This document shows, piece after piece, positions 32,385 to 42,899 of a stretch of DNA of 43,547 nt. How positions within the stretch are numbered: position 1 is the first letter of the stretch; every line of letters begins with the position of its first letter. The notes beneath the pieces were generated by a model that saw only the letters and a program-made list of their open reading frames with translations, was not told the DNA's origin and did not search any database. The DNA comes from Nocardioides caeni (lineage in GTDB: Bacteria > Actinomycetota > Actinomycetes > Propionibacteriales > Nocardioidaceae). The position numbers and the translations under genes were made by a program. The stretch covers positions 1 to 43,547 of the forward strand of contig NZ_STGW01000006.1 of the NCBI RefSeq assembly GCF_004912195.1, given 5' to 3'.

Positions 32385-33601
32385 TCGGCTGGGCTGGGCG
32401 GGGCGCGTCGGCGCTCCTCCTCGCCGCGTTGACGCTCGTCGCCGTCCCCGCGGCCCCGTCCGCCGCCGCTGCCGACGACCCCGATTGCGACAACGTGCAG
32501 ACCGAGACCGAGGAGCGCAAGGTCGAGGGCGTCAACGACGCCAACGACGCTCTCCACGTCGGAGAGGCGACGGCGCTGCTGGCCCGCCGCGGCATCGGCC
32601 CGGGCGAGGGCGTCCGGATCGTCGTCGTCGACTCCGGCATCACCGGCCACGACGGCAGCGGGCCTTCGACGCTCGACTACGCCCACGGCCTCACGGCGGC
32701 CGGCATCATCGCCGGACCCGACCAGGACGACCCCGGCGTCGAGGTCGGGATCGCGCCCGCCGCGACGGTCGAGGGTCGCACGTTCTACACCCACCCCCGC
32801 GGCTCGGACGACGGCGTGACGCCGACCTCCGACGGTCTCGCCACCGCCCTCCGCGGCGTCGCCGACGACCGCTCCGCGGGCCGGCTCCCGCCGCGCACCA
32901 TCGTGCTGGTGCCGATCGAGGTCGCCCACAGCACCGCCCTCGAGTCCGCCGTCGACCGGCTCGTCCGCACCGGCGTGCTCGTCGTCGCGGCCGGGGGAGA
33001 CCGGCCCGCGCCGGAGTCCGGCTTCCTGCCGTCGTACTCCGGGGAGGCGGAGCCGGGCGAGGACGCCGCCCGCGACGTCTGGCCCGCGGCGGACGACCGG
33101 ACCCTGGCCGTCGGTGCGTCGACCGACGGCGCGCTCGGCTCGGTGCTGCGCAGCTCCGCCATCGACGTCGCCGCCCCGGGGACGGGCGCGGTGTCTCGCG
33201 GTCTCAACGGGGGCTGGTGCCGGGTCACGAGTGTGTCGTCGCACTGGGCGGCCGCCCAGGTCGCCGGCATCGCGGCGCTCGTGTGGTCGGCCAACGGCGA
33301 CGAGTCGGCCACGCGCATCCGGGCTCGTCTCGTCACCACGGCGAGCGGCAACACCCTGGGGGCGAGCCCGCTCGTCGGCCACGGGGTGGTGCAGGCCCTC
33401 GAAGCCCTGGAGCGGGTCCCGTCCACCGGGCGCAGCGATCGCGACGAGGACACCACCGCCCGGCCGGCCGACGCCCCCCGGGCCCGCGCCGACGTCCTCG
33501 CCCCGACTCGTGAGCGCGCGATCTGGTGGGGGCTGGGCGGTGGCGGTGCCCTCGCCGTCCTGCTGATCCTGCGCCCGGTCCTGGCGCGCCGCCGGCGATG
33601 A
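32375..33601 (+). CDS. mycP: Mycosin MycP-like subtilase, probably catalytically inactive
   Basis: 408 residues with signal peptide (ASALLLAALTLVAVPAAPSA), an S8 domain and a C-terminal membrane anchor (GLGGGGALAVLLILRPVL then RRRR), the mycosin layout. Asp86 (VVVDSGI) and His104 (YAHGLTAAGIIAG) align with the catalytic Asp and His. At the nucleophile motif, normally GTS-[FY]-AAP-x-VAG, it reads SSHWAAAQVAG, so His290 replaces Ser; the oxyanion-hole Asn region reads AAGGD (Asp209) instead of AAGN. It is likely a structural pseudo-protease that stabilises the ESX complex. GTG at 32375 overlaps eccB by 10 bases; GTG at 32381 is an alternative. Confidence 0.88.
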   Translation: MRVIGWAGRGASALLLAALTLVAVPAAPSAAAADDPDCDNVQTETEERKVEGVNDANDALHVGEATALLARRGIGPGEGVRIVVVDSGITGHDGSGPSTLDYAHGLTAAGIIAGPDQDDPGVEVGIAPAATVEGRTFYTHPRGSDDGVTPTSDGLATALRGVADDRSAGRLPPRTIVLVPIEVAHSTALESAVDRLVRTGVLVVAAGGDRPAPESGFLPSYSGEAEPGEDAARDVWPAADDRTLAVGASTDGALGSVLRSSAIDVAAPGTGAVSRGLNGGWCRVTSVSSHWAAAQVAGIAALVWSANGDESATRIRARLVTTASGNTLGASPLVGHGVVQALEALERVPSTGRSDRDEDTTARPADAPRARADVLAPTRERAIWWGLGGGGALAVLLILRPVLARRRR

Positions 33602-33616
33602 GCTGGCGGTGAAAAG

Positions 33617-33648
33617 CGAACGGCGCCGACTGTCGTCGACGCCGTTCG
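33617..33648. terminator. Hairpin terminator between mycP and tRNA-Ser
   Basis: CGAACGGCG and CGCCGTTCG form a 9-bp stem extended by CGAC/GTCG beyond one mismatch, loop TGTC. It lies 16 bases after mycP and just after the 3' end of the convergent tRNA, so it can serve both. Confidence 0.8.
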
Positions 33649-33653
33649 TCCGG

Positions 33654-33739
33654 CGGAGGTAGGGGGATTCGAACCCCCGAGGGCTATTAACCCAACACGG
33701 ATTCCAGCCGTGCGCCATAGGCCACTAGGCGATACCTCC
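33654..33739 (-). tRNA. tRNA-Ser (GGA)
   Basis: On the minus strand the 7-bp acceptor stem GGAGGTA / TACCTCC with discriminator G closes an 86-base cloverleaf. The anticodon stem CACGG/CCGTG holds loop CTGGAAT, giving anticodon GGA (reads UCC/UCU). A long variable arm (TTGGGTTAATAGCCC) is typical of tRNA-Ser, and the T arm is GGGGGTTCGAATCCCCC. CCA is not encoded. Confidence 0.96.
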
Positions 33740-33852
33740 GCGGAGGAGGCTACCGGCAGCCGGCGGGGGGCCGGAAATCGTGCTCGTCCTCGACAGTCGC
33801 CCCGCCCGCGCGGCACACTCCAGGCAGCGACGGAGGATCGGGGAGGGTCATC

Positions 33853-36093
33853 ATGGTCAGCTGGCTGCGTGGCGTGCTCGTGGTGGTGCTGGGGACGGTG
33901 TTGGCGGCGGGGAGCCTGCTGGCGACGGAGGGCGGGCACGCGTCCGCTGCCCGGACCGGCGGACCGGTCGCGGAGACCGCGGGCGTGAAGGCGGTGGCGC
34001 CGGCGACCCTGGTGCACGTCGTCCGGCACGAGGGCCAGGTGCTGCGGCTGCGGCTGCAGCTCGTCAGGACGCGTACGCCGGGCTTCCGCGTGCTCGTGCA
34101 GGGAGACTCGGGGTCCTTCGCCACGGCCGCGGCTCCGGCCCAGCGCAGCTACCTCGGGACCGTCGACGGACGCTCCGGGCTCGTCGCCGGCGGGATCCTC
34201 CGCTCGGACGGGAAGTTCGAGGGACTCGTGGTCTTCGACCGCGGCGGCACGTGGCACGTCGTCGACGGCGCCGTCGTCGGCACCCGCGGCATGACCCAGC
34301 CGACGACCTTCCGGTGGCCGGACGCGGCCGACGCCAGCCGCAACGTCACCCTGCTCCCGGGCCGGATCACTCCCGTGACGCGGCGCTGGGACATCGGCTA
34401 CGACCTCGCGCACCGGTGGTTCACCGGCCCGACCATCGGGGGCTCGGTGGACCGGGCGCTCGACGCCGTCGAGTTCTCGACGATCGCTCTGCGGCTCGTC
34501 TACGAGACCAACGCCAGGCTGCGCCCGGCCACCGGCCGGGTCGTCATCCGCAGCTCCGCCACCGCCGAGCCCTATGGGGCCTACGACGACGTGCTCGCCG
34601 ACGCCCGCGACGACTGGGCTGCCGCGCAGGCCGACGCCGGGGTGGACGCGATCGTGGTCTGGCAGGGCTCGCCGGGCGGTGGTGGCGTCGCCTGGGTCGG
34701 CACCATCACCGGTCCCTCGGCCATCTCCTCCAACGGCGGCACCGGCACCCCGTGGGTCGTCACCCGGCACGAGCTCGGTCACAACTGGGGAGCCCGCGAC
34801 AACCACACCAACGGCCCCGAGGGCGCCACCATCGAGTCGGGCAACCAGTTCCACCGCTTCGACGGCACCGAGCTGCGCGCGATCCTCGACCAGCGCGACC
34901 GGGTGCGTGGTCAGCTGCCGTGGGTGAGGGAGTCGCTGGTGCCCCTGCCGCCGTACGCCGCCCTCGACCTGGTCCGCCACCAGACGTCGGGCACGCCCTT
35001 CTCCTTCCGGCCGACCCGCAACGACCACGACGCCAACACCGACGCCGTCCGGTTGCGCCGCGTCGATGCCCGCAGCCACCTGGGGGGTCGCGTCAGCCAG
35101 GCCGGGAGCGTCGTCACCTACACGCCACCGGCCGTCGCGTCCCCGACGACCGACTTCGTCCGCTACGTCGCCGTCGACGAGACCGGACGAACGGCGACCG
35201 GCGTGGCCCTGTTCCAGGTCGCCCCCGCGCCGACACCCGGCCCGGTCGGCAGCTGGCCGGTCGAGGCGCCGCTCCCGGGGCGCGACTACGCCGTCCGCAA
35301 CACCCAGTCGGGGCTGTGGGCGGGCGTGGGCGACGGCAGTGCGCCGGTGCAGCGGACGCGCAGCGGTCAGCTCGCGGCCCTGGCGCTGCGGCGCGCCGGC
35401 GGTGCCTACACGGTGCGGCAGGCCGGCGCCGGCTGCCTGACGGCGGTGACGCGCGGCCGGACGGAGTTCCGGCGCTGTGGCACCGGTCTCGCCCAGCGGT
35501 TCCGCGTCGTGGAGCACCCGGTGGTCGGATCCGCCGTCGTCAACATGGCCCGCGGCACCTGCTTGATGCCGGCCGGCGCCTCGATGGCCGCCGGCGCGCG
35601 CTTGGTCCACGTCCCCTGCCGCCTGCTGCTGGCGCAGAGCTGGGACGTCACGCCGCCGCCCGCCGTCGCCTGGCCGTACGTCGTTCCGCCGACCGGTCAG
35701 GTGGCGCTGCGGCAGGTCACCTCGGGGCTGCTGGCCGGGGTCCCGGACGGTGCGACCGGCTCCACCGGGCTCTCGACGCGCGCCGAGGGCGGCACGGCCA
35801 CGCAGGTCACGTTCGTGAAGCGGGCCGTCCTGGCCCATCAGGTCGTGAGTGCCCTCACCGGTCGCTGCTTCGACGCCTACGACGCGACGGCCGGCGGCGA
35901 GGTCGGCACCTGGGGCTGCGGCACCCAGGACAACCAGCGGTGGCAGGTGCGCGCCAACCCGGCAGGCGGCTTCTCGTTCCGGCTCGACCGTGGCGGTCTG
36001 TGCCTCGGCGTCGCGGACGTTGCGGCCGGGACGGGACTGACCATGCAGCCCTGCACGCTCGACGCGTCCGTGCGGTGGCGCATCGAGCGCTGA
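33853..36093 (+). CDS. Secreted metzincin-like zinc metalloprotease with C-terminal lectin-like repeats
   Basis: 746 residues. A signal peptide (GVLVVVLGTVLAAGSLLA) is followed by a pro-region and a peptidase domain with HELGHNWGARD: His306, Glu307 and His310 plus Gly313 and Asp316 in the place of the third metzincin ligand, close to the reprolysin (M12B) pattern HExxHxxGxxH/D. After a Pro-rich linker (APTPGPVGSWPVEAPLPG, about 460) the C-terminal third has ricin-B-like beta-trefoil features with CFDAYDATAGGEVGTW, QDNQRWQV and CLGVADV, suggesting carbohydrate binding. Start has GGGAGGG upstream. The substrate is unknown; secretion and binding module suggest extracellular polymer or glycoprotein degradation. 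Confidence 0.85.
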   Translation: MVSWLRGVLVVVLGTVLAAGSLLATEGGHASAARTGGPVAETAGVKAVAPATLVHVVRHEGQVLRLRLQLVRTRTPGFRVLVQGDSGSFATAAAPAQRSYLGTVDGRSGLVAGGILRSDGKFEGLVVFDRGGTWHVVDGAVVGTRGMTQPTTFRWPDAADASRNVTLLPGRITPVTRRWDIGYDLAHRWFTGPTIGGSVDRALDAVEFSTIALRLVYETNARLRPATGRVVIRSSATAEPYGAYDDVLADARDDWAAAQADAGVDAIVVWQGSPGGGGVAWVGTITGPSAISSNGGTGTPWVVTRHELGHNWGARDNHTNGPEGATIESGNQFHRFDGTELRAILDQRDRVRGQLPWVRESLVPLPPYAALDLVRHQTSGTPFSFRPTRNDHDANTDAVRLRRVDARSHLGGRVSQAGSVVTYTPPAVASPTTDFVRYVAVDETGRTATGVALFQVAPAPTPGPVGSWPVEAPLPGRDYAVRNTQSGLWAGVGDGSAPVQRTRSGQLAALALRRAGGAYTVRQAGAGCLTAVTRGRTEFRRCGTGLAQRFRVVEHPVVGSAVVNMARGTCLMPAGASMAAGARLVHVPCRLLLAQSWDVTPPPAVAWPYVVPPTGQVALRQVTSGLLAGVPDGATGSTGLSTRAEGGTATQVTFVKRAVLAHQVVSALTGRCFDAYDATAGGEVGTWGCGTQDNQRWQVRANPAGGFSFRLDRGGLCLGVADVAAGTGLTMQPCTLDASVRWRIER

Positions 36094-36104
36094 GGGCAAA
36101 GCGC
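36087..36104 (+). terminator. Short hairpin at the metalloprotease stop
   Basis: GCGCT and AGCGC pair around the stop codon TGA, 22 bases before the convergent SRP RNA terminator. A short but plausible mRNA end. Confidence 0.35.
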
Positions 36105-36125
36105 AGCGGGCTGGGAAAAAGAAAA

Positions 36126-36217
36126 GGCCCCTCGCGCACCCGACAGAGCCCGCTTACCCTTGCTGCCTTCCGGCCCTGGGGGAGTTGGGCGAGATATCGC
36201 CGCACGAGGGGTTGGCC
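36126..36217 (-). ncRNA. ffs: Signal recognition particle RNA, small bacterial (4.5S) type
   Basis: The minus strand carries the conserved domain IV tip CAGGGCCGGAAGGCAGCAAG, corresponding to the GGUCCGGAAGGAAGCAGCC loop of bacterial SRP RNA. The flanking arms close a long hairpin, ending in CCCCTCG and CGAGGGG. A T-rich stretch (36112-36125) directly downstream acts as terminator. It is upstream of and divergent from dnaX, as in many actinobacteria. Ends are approximate. Confidence 0.93.
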
Positions 36218-36315
36218 TCACTCTAGACGACGGTCCTCCGGTCGCCGAACCCGGACCGTGGACCGTCGTGATCGCGCGGCCAGCAGGCGGGCTGTCAGGT
36301 GTCGGGGCCGCTCGT

Positions 36316-36321
36316 TAGTGT
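36316..36321 (+). promoter_or_regulatory. dnaX -10 element, leaderless start
   Basis: TAGTGT lies 6 bases before the GTG of dnaX, with a weak -35 (CTGTCA, 36292-36297) 18 bases upstream. Spacing implies transcription begins at or next to the start codon. Confidence 0.5.
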
Positions 36322-36327
36322 TCAGGG

Positions 36328-38529
36328 GTGGACTCACCGCTCGCGCTCTACCGCCGCTACCGGCCCGAGACCTTCGCCGAGGTGATCGGGCAGGAGCACG
36401 TGACCGAGCCGTTGCGCGCCGCGCTCGCGGGCAACCGGGTCAACCACGCCTACCTGTTCTCCGGTCCGCGCGGATGTGGCAAGACGACGAGCGCCCGGAT
36501 CCTCGCGCGCGCGCTCAACTGCGAGCGGGCGCCGATCGCGGACCCGTGCGGCGAGTGCGACAGCTGTCGCGACCTGGCCCGCAACGGCCCCGGGTCGATC
36601 GACGTGATCGAGATCGACGCCGCCTCCCACGGTGGCGTCGACGACGCACGCGACTTGCGTGAGAAGGCGTTCTTCGCGCCCGTGAAGAGCCGCTACAAGG
36701 TCTACATCATCGACGAGGCCCACATGGTGACGACGCAGGGCTTCAACGCCCTGCTCAAGCTCGTCGAGGAGCCGCCGCCGCACCTGCGCTTCATCTTCGC
36801 CACGACCGAGCCGGAGAAGGTCATCCCGACCATCCGCTCGCGCACCCACCACTACCCGTTCCGCCTGATCCCGCCGCGGCTGCTGACGGCGTACCTCACC
36901 GAGCTCTGCGACCGTGAGGGCGTCGCGATCGAGGCGGCCGCCCTGCCGCTCGTGGTCCGAGCCGGCGCCGGCTCGGCGCGGGACACCCTCTCGGTCCTCG
37001 ACCAGCTGCTCGGCGGAGCGGGCTCGCAGGGCGTCACCTACGACCTCGCCAGCGGGCTCCTCGGCTACACGCCCGACACCCTCCTCGACGACGTCGTCGC
37101 CGCGTTCGCGGCGGGCGACGGCTCGGCGGTCTTCGGTGTCGTCGACAAGGTCATCGAGACCGGGCAGGACCCGCGCCGCTTCACCGAGGACCTGTTGCGC
37201 CGCCTGCGCGACCTCGTCATCATCTCCGCGGTCCCCGATGCTGCGGCCTCCGGCCTGCTCGACGTCTCCGGCGACCAGGCCGACCGGCTGGTCGCCCAGG
37301 CCACGGCGTTCGGCCGCGCGGAGCTGACCCGCGCCGCCGACCTCGTCGCGGCCGGGCTCACCGACATGCGCGGTGCGACCGCGCCGCGGCTGCTGTTGGA
37401 GCTGATCTGCGCGCGGATCCTCCTGCCCGCCGCCGACCACGCCACCGAAGGTGTGCTCGCCCGACTCGACCGCCTGGAGCGCCGCGCCGCGATCAGCGGT
37501 ACGACGTCGGCCGAGGCCCTGCCCCCCGCAGCGCCTGCGGCGGCGCCGGCGGCCGACCGTCCGGAGCCGTCGCGCGCCGAGCGTGCGGCCCCGGAGCGCG
37601 TCGAGCGTCCCGCGCCGGTGGCCAACGAGGCCCAGCAAGCGGCCCAGCAACCGACCCCGCAACCGGCCCCACGCGATGCTGCCCCCGCTCCCGTGCCGGC
37701 CCCGGTGGTCGAGGAGAGGGCCCCGGCTCCCGCTGCGGTCGGCGACGAGCCCGCTCCCGTCGTCGAGGAACGCCCTGTCCCTGTCCCTGCGTCCGCTCAG
37801 GCTCCCTCGCCCACGGCGTCCGGTGGCCTGACGTTGGTCGACATCCGGCGCCTGTGGCCCTCCGTCGTCGACCGGATCAAGGGCGTCAAGCGGGTCACCT
37901 GGATCCACCTGACGCAGAACTCCCAGGTCGTCGCGTTTGACTCGGGGGTGCTCAGCCTCGGCTTCCAGGCCGACGGCCCGCGCCGCTCCTTCGAGTCGGG
38001 CGGCCACGTCGAGATCGTGCAGCAGGCGGTGATCGACGAGATCGGCATCCAGGTGCGGATCGACGCGATCGTCGATCCGTCCGCCAACCCGGGAGCGGCG
38101 GCACCCGCCGCGTCTCCGGCCCAGCAGCCGGCCCAGCAGTCGACCCAGCCGACCCAACGCCGGTCCGAGGCGGGCAGCACGCCCGAGTCCGGTGGCTGGC
38201 CCGAGACGGTCCGTCCGCCCCAGGCCGCCACGCCGGCGGCCACGTCCGAGCCGGCTTCCGGCGGTCCTCGCTTCGATGACGCCCCACCGTGGGACGTGGA
38301 GCCCGGGGGACCGCCCTCGAGCACCGCGTCGTCCAGCGAGTCGGAGGTGGCTCCGCCGCCTTCGCGACGGCCCCGCATGGAGGACCTGCAGGCACAGGTG
38401 GAGGCGCCGCCCGAGGACCCGGACGCCCACGTCGACCTCGACGACGCCGACGTCGACGCCGAGTCCAGCGCCGAGCTCCTGGCCCGGGAGCTGGGGGCGC
38501 AGATGATCGAGGAGATCCCCCGCGGCTGA
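36328..38529 (+). CDS. dnaX: DNA polymerase III subunits gamma and tau
   Basis: 733 residues. AAA+ clamp-loader domain: YRRYRPETFAEVIGQEHV start, Walker A GPRGCGKTTSARIL, zinc-binding CERAPIADPCGECDSC, Walker B YIIDEAHMV, sensor LLKLVEEPPPHLRFIFATTE and SRC-like region. Domain III ends near 380; a long Pro/Ala/Glu/Gln linker (about 390-500) precedes a tau-type domain beginning LVDIRRLWPSVVDRIKGVKR. Gamma/tau loads the sliding clamp and couples polymerases to helicase. No slippery frameshift site was recognised. First gene of the dnaX - ybaB - recR - DUF5063 unit. Confidence 0.96.
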   Translation: MDSPLALYRRYRPETFAEVIGQEHVTEPLRAALAGNRVNHAYLFSGPRGCGKTTSARILARALNCERAPIADPCGECDSCRDLARNGPGSIDVIEIDAASHGGVDDARDLREKAFFAPVKSRYKVYIIDEAHMVTTQGFNALLKLVEEPPPHLRFIFATTEPEKVIPTIRSRTHHYPFRLIPPRLLTAYLTELCDREGVAIEAAALPLVVRAGAGSARDTLSVLDQLLGGAGSQGVTYDLASGLLGYTPDTLLDDVVAAFAAGDGSAVFGVVDKVIETGQDPRRFTEDLLRRLRDLVIISAVPDAAASGLLDVSGDQADRLVAQATAFGRAELTRAADLVAAGLTDMRGATAPRLLLELICARILLPAADHATEGVLARLDRLERRAAISGTTSAEALPPAAPAAAPAADRPEPSRAERAAPERVERPAPVANEAQQAAQQPTPQPAPRDAAPAPVPAPVVEERAPAPAAVGDEPAPVVEERPVPVPASAQAPSPTASGGLTLVDIRRLWPSVVDRIKGVKRVTWIHLTQNSQVVAFDSGVLSLGFQADGPRRSFESGGHVEIVQQAVIDEIGIQVRIDAIVDPSANPGAAAPAASPAQQPAQQSTQPTQRRSEAGSTPESGGWPETVRPPQAATPAATSEPASGGPRFDDAPPWDVEPGGPPSSTASSSESEVAPPPSRRPRMEDLQAQVEAPPEDPDAHVDLDDADVDAESSAELLARELGAQMIEEIPRG

Positions 38530-38596
38530 TGCCGTGGCCCCGCACCACCGTGATGGACCCAGCAGACCCAGCAGACCGACCAGAGACGAGCAGACC

Positions 38597-38995
38597 ATGA
38601 GCCAGAACCCGTTCGACGCCCTCAGCGGTGGCCTCGGTGGCCTCGACCTGGGTGCCCTGATGCAGCAGGCCCAGCAGATGCAGAGCGACCTCCAGGCCGC
38701 GCAGCAGCGCCTGGCCGACACGGTGGTCGAGGGCACGGTGGCGGGCGGCGCGGTCTCCGTCAGCCTGACCGGCGCCGGCGAGCTGACGGCCGTCACCATC
38801 ACCCCCGAGGCCCTCGACGGCACCGACGCCGAGGCGCTGTCGGATCTCGGCGACCTGGTGGTGGCCGCCTTCCGCGACGCCCGGGCGAAGGTCGACGCAC
38901 TCGCCGAGGAGGCCATGGGCCCGCTCGCCGGTGGCATGCCGGGCCTGCCCGGTGTGGACGGCCCTGGCCAGGCTCCCGGCCCACTGGGCTTCTGA
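38597..38995 (+). CDS. ybaB: YbaB/EbfC family nucleoid-associated protein
   Basis: 132 residues. A helical start ([20 protein letters not shown]) and the strand-rich core [20 protein letters not shown] followed by [20 protein letters not shown] and a helix [19 protein letters not shown] are the complete YbaB fold. A flexible Gly/Pro tail follows. The protein binds DNA as a tweezer-like dimer; the conserved gene order dnaX - ybaB - recR links it to replication/repair. Start ATG at 38597 begins the conserved region; stop and recR start overlap (TGATG). Confidence 0.94.
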   Translation: MSQNPFDALSGGLGGLDLGALMQQAQQMQSDLQAAQQRLADTVVEGTVAGGAVSVSLTGAGELTAVTITPEALDGTDAEALSDLGDLVVAAFRDARAKVDALAEEAMGPLAGGMPGLPGVDGPGQAPGPLGF

Positions 38996-39591
38996 TGTAC
39001 GAAGGCGTCGTCCAGGACCTCATCGACGAGCTCGGCCGACTCCCGGGCGTCGGGCCGAAGAGCGCGCAGCGGATCGCGTTCCACCTGTTGCAGGCCGACC
39101 CCGCCGACGTACGCCGCTTCGCCGAGGTCCTGCTCGAGGTCAAGGACAAGGTGAAGTTCTGCAGCATCTGCTTCAACGTCGCCGAGGACGACCAGTGCCG
39201 CATCTGCCGTGACCCGCGGCGCGACCCGTCCGTGCTGTGCGTCGTCGAGGAATACAAGGACGTCGTCGCGATCGAGCGGACCCGTGAGTTCCGGGGTCGC
39301 TACCACGTCCTCGGCGGGGCCATCTCGCCGATCGACGGCATCGGCCCGGAGCAACTGCACATCCGCGAGCTGCTCACCCGGCTGGGCGACGGGGCGGTCA
39401 CCGAGGTGATCCTGGCGACCGATCCCAACCTCGAGGGCGAGGCCACGGCGACCTACCTCACGCGGATGCTCGGGCCCCTGGGGTTGCGCGTGACGCGTTT
39501 GGCCAGTGGACTTCCGGTGGGAGGAGACCTGGAGTACGCCGACGAGGTCACCCTGGGTCGGGCATTCGTGGGAAGGCAGACAGCAACATGA
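38995..39591 (+). CDS. recR: Recombination mediator protein RecR
   Basis: 198 residues. Helix-hairpin-helix [17 protein letters not shown], four-Cys zinc finger [16 protein letters not shown], Toprim core [19 protein letters not shown] and [19 protein letters not shown], then the C-terminal [20 protein letters not shown]. RecR forms clamps with RecO to load RecA on gaps. Start overlaps ybaB and its end overlaps the DUF5063 gene by ATGA; the last codons are inside a 12-bp tandem repeat. Confidence 0.97.
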   Translation: MYEGVVQDLIDELGRLPGVGPKSAQRIAFHLLQADPADVRRFAEVLLEVKDKVKFCSICFNVAEDDQCRICRDPRRDPSVLCVVEEYKDVVAIERTREFRGRYHVLGGAISPIDGIGPEQLHIRELLTRLGDGAVTEVILATDPNLEGEATATYLTRMLGPLGLRVTRLASGLPVGGDLEYADEVTLGRAFVGRQTAT

Positions 39592-39652
39592 GCAGCAACA
39601 TGAGCAGCAACATGAGCAGCAACATGACCAGTGACATGACCAGTGACATGAG
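39581..39652 (+). repeat. Six 12-bp tandem repeats spanning the recR stop and DUF5063 start
   Basis: Units of CAGCAACATGAG (three exact, then CAGCAACATGAC, CAGTGACATGAC and CAGTGACATGAG) run from 39581 to 39652. Each contains an in-frame ATG, giving possible starts at 39588, 39600, 39612, 39624, 39636, 39648 and also 39657. Confidence 0.95.
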
Positions 39653-40304
39653 CAGCATGAGCGACAACACCACCACCGAGCAGCAGCTCCCGGGGCTCGC
39701 CGCCCTCGAGGCGCTGATCGCGGTCGAGACCGAGACCGTGCGTCTCGCCGACGACATCGCGTCGTCCGTCCGGTCGTTCCTCGACGGCCTCCGGGTCGTC
39801 GCGGCCGAGGCGACCGGCGGTCAGGCGGTCTCCCTCCTGCTCCTCCAGATCAGCCAGATCGCGCTGACGGGCGCCCGGCTGGGAGTGCAACGCGACTTCG
39901 CGCCGCGCGACGAGTACCAGCCCGACGACGGCCCCGACCCCGACGACATCGACGCGCTGCGGCTGCAGCTCGCCGGCCTGCTCGGCGACCTCGACACCTA
40001 CAGCTATGTGTTCGACCCCTATCAGCCCGAGGTCGTCGAGGGTCTGCTCTCCGACGACCTCACGAGCATCGCCGCGGACCTCGCGATCGGCGTGCGCCAC
40101 TACGAGGCGGGTGACGTCGAGGAGGCACTGTGGTGGTGGCAGTTCTCCTACGTCTCGTCCTGGGGTGCGCTGGCCGGCTCGTCGATGAAGGCGCTCCTCT
40201 CGGTGGTCGCCCATGATCGGCTCGACGTCGACCTGGACATCACGCAGGAGCTGGAGCTGGTCGAGGTGGCGTCCGCCGTGCTGGACGGCGGCGAAAAGGC
40301 GTAG
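39588..40304 (+). CDS. DUF5063 domain-containing protein
   Basis: 238 residues from the first ATG. The first 25 residues are MSSN/MTSD repeats encoded by the 12-bp tandem repeat, so the true start is ambiguous; the domain begins near [20 protein letters not shown]. The helical core with [40 protein letters not shown] and [20 protein letters not shown] is the DUF5063 pattern, found beside recR in actinobacteria without known function. Overlap with recR by ATGA indicates translational coupling, possibly making the first ATG the used one. Confidence 0.85.
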   Translation: MSSNMSSNMSSNMTSDMTSDMSSMSDNTTTEQQLPGLAALEALIAVETETVRLADDIASSVRSFLDGLRVVAAEATGGQAVSLLLLQISQIALTGARLGVQRDFAPRDEYQPDDGPDPDDIDALRLQLAGLLGDLDTYSYVFDPYQPEVVEGLLSDDLTSIAADLAIGVRHYEAGDVEEALWWWQFSYVSSWGALAGSSMKALLSVVAHDRLDVDLDITQELELVEVASAVLDGGEKA

Positions 40305-40314
40305 CGCCGCTCGG

Positions 40315-40414
40315 TAGAATCGGTCGCGGACCTGGCGTCGCCAGGCTCCACGGCCCGGCGGCCGCGGTCGCAGGGGCACCGTCCCTTCCCCCGAACCGCC
40401 AGGAGTGAGCCCTC
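40315..40414 (+). promoter_or_regulatory. lysC promoter and leader
   Basis: TAGAAT (40315-40320) is a good -10 placed 95 bases before the GTG of lysC. The leader contains a perfect hairpin CCTGGC-GTC-GCCAGG (40331-40345) and AGGAGTG as ribosome-binding site. No known riboswitch motif was recognised. Confidence 0.45.
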
Positions 40415-42747
<2,333 letters not shown>

Positions 42748-42750
42748 CGC

Positions 42751-42887
42751 CGAAGTACGCCGGTTTCTCACCCGAAGTGCGCCTGTTTCTCACTCGAGGT
42801 ACGGCGGTTTCTCACCCTAGGTTCGAGAAAGCGCCGTACCTCGGGTGAGAAACCCTCGAACTTCGTGGGAGAAACTCTCGCACTTCG
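42751..42887. repeat. 22-bp phased inverted array, convergent gap after asd
   Basis: Three forward units begin at 42751, 42773 and 42795, each 22 bp, starting CGAAGTACG, CGAAGTGCG or CGAGGTACG and ending GTTTCTCAC[CT]; a degenerate fourth start (CTAGGTTCG) is at 42817, still in phase. Inverted units end with ACCTCG at 42843, ACTTCG at 42865 and ACTTCG at 42887, again 22 bp apart, with GAGAAA inside each. The array begins 4 bases after the asd stop and ends 12 bases before the stop of the convergent gene. Confidence 0.9.
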
Positions 42888-42899
42888 TCGGATCGGGCG

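Noticed and set aside
36328..38529. Programmed frameshift producing gamma from dnaX
   Set aside because: No slippery heptamer followed by a clear stem was seen at the end of domain III.
36334..39360. 1008-codon minus-strand frame across dnaX, ybaB and recR
   Set aside because: Three well-conserved genes are on the other strand; composition is low-complexity and no family is seen.
42751..42887. CRISPR array
   Set aside because: Units are contiguous with no spacers, half are inverted, and no cas genes are near.
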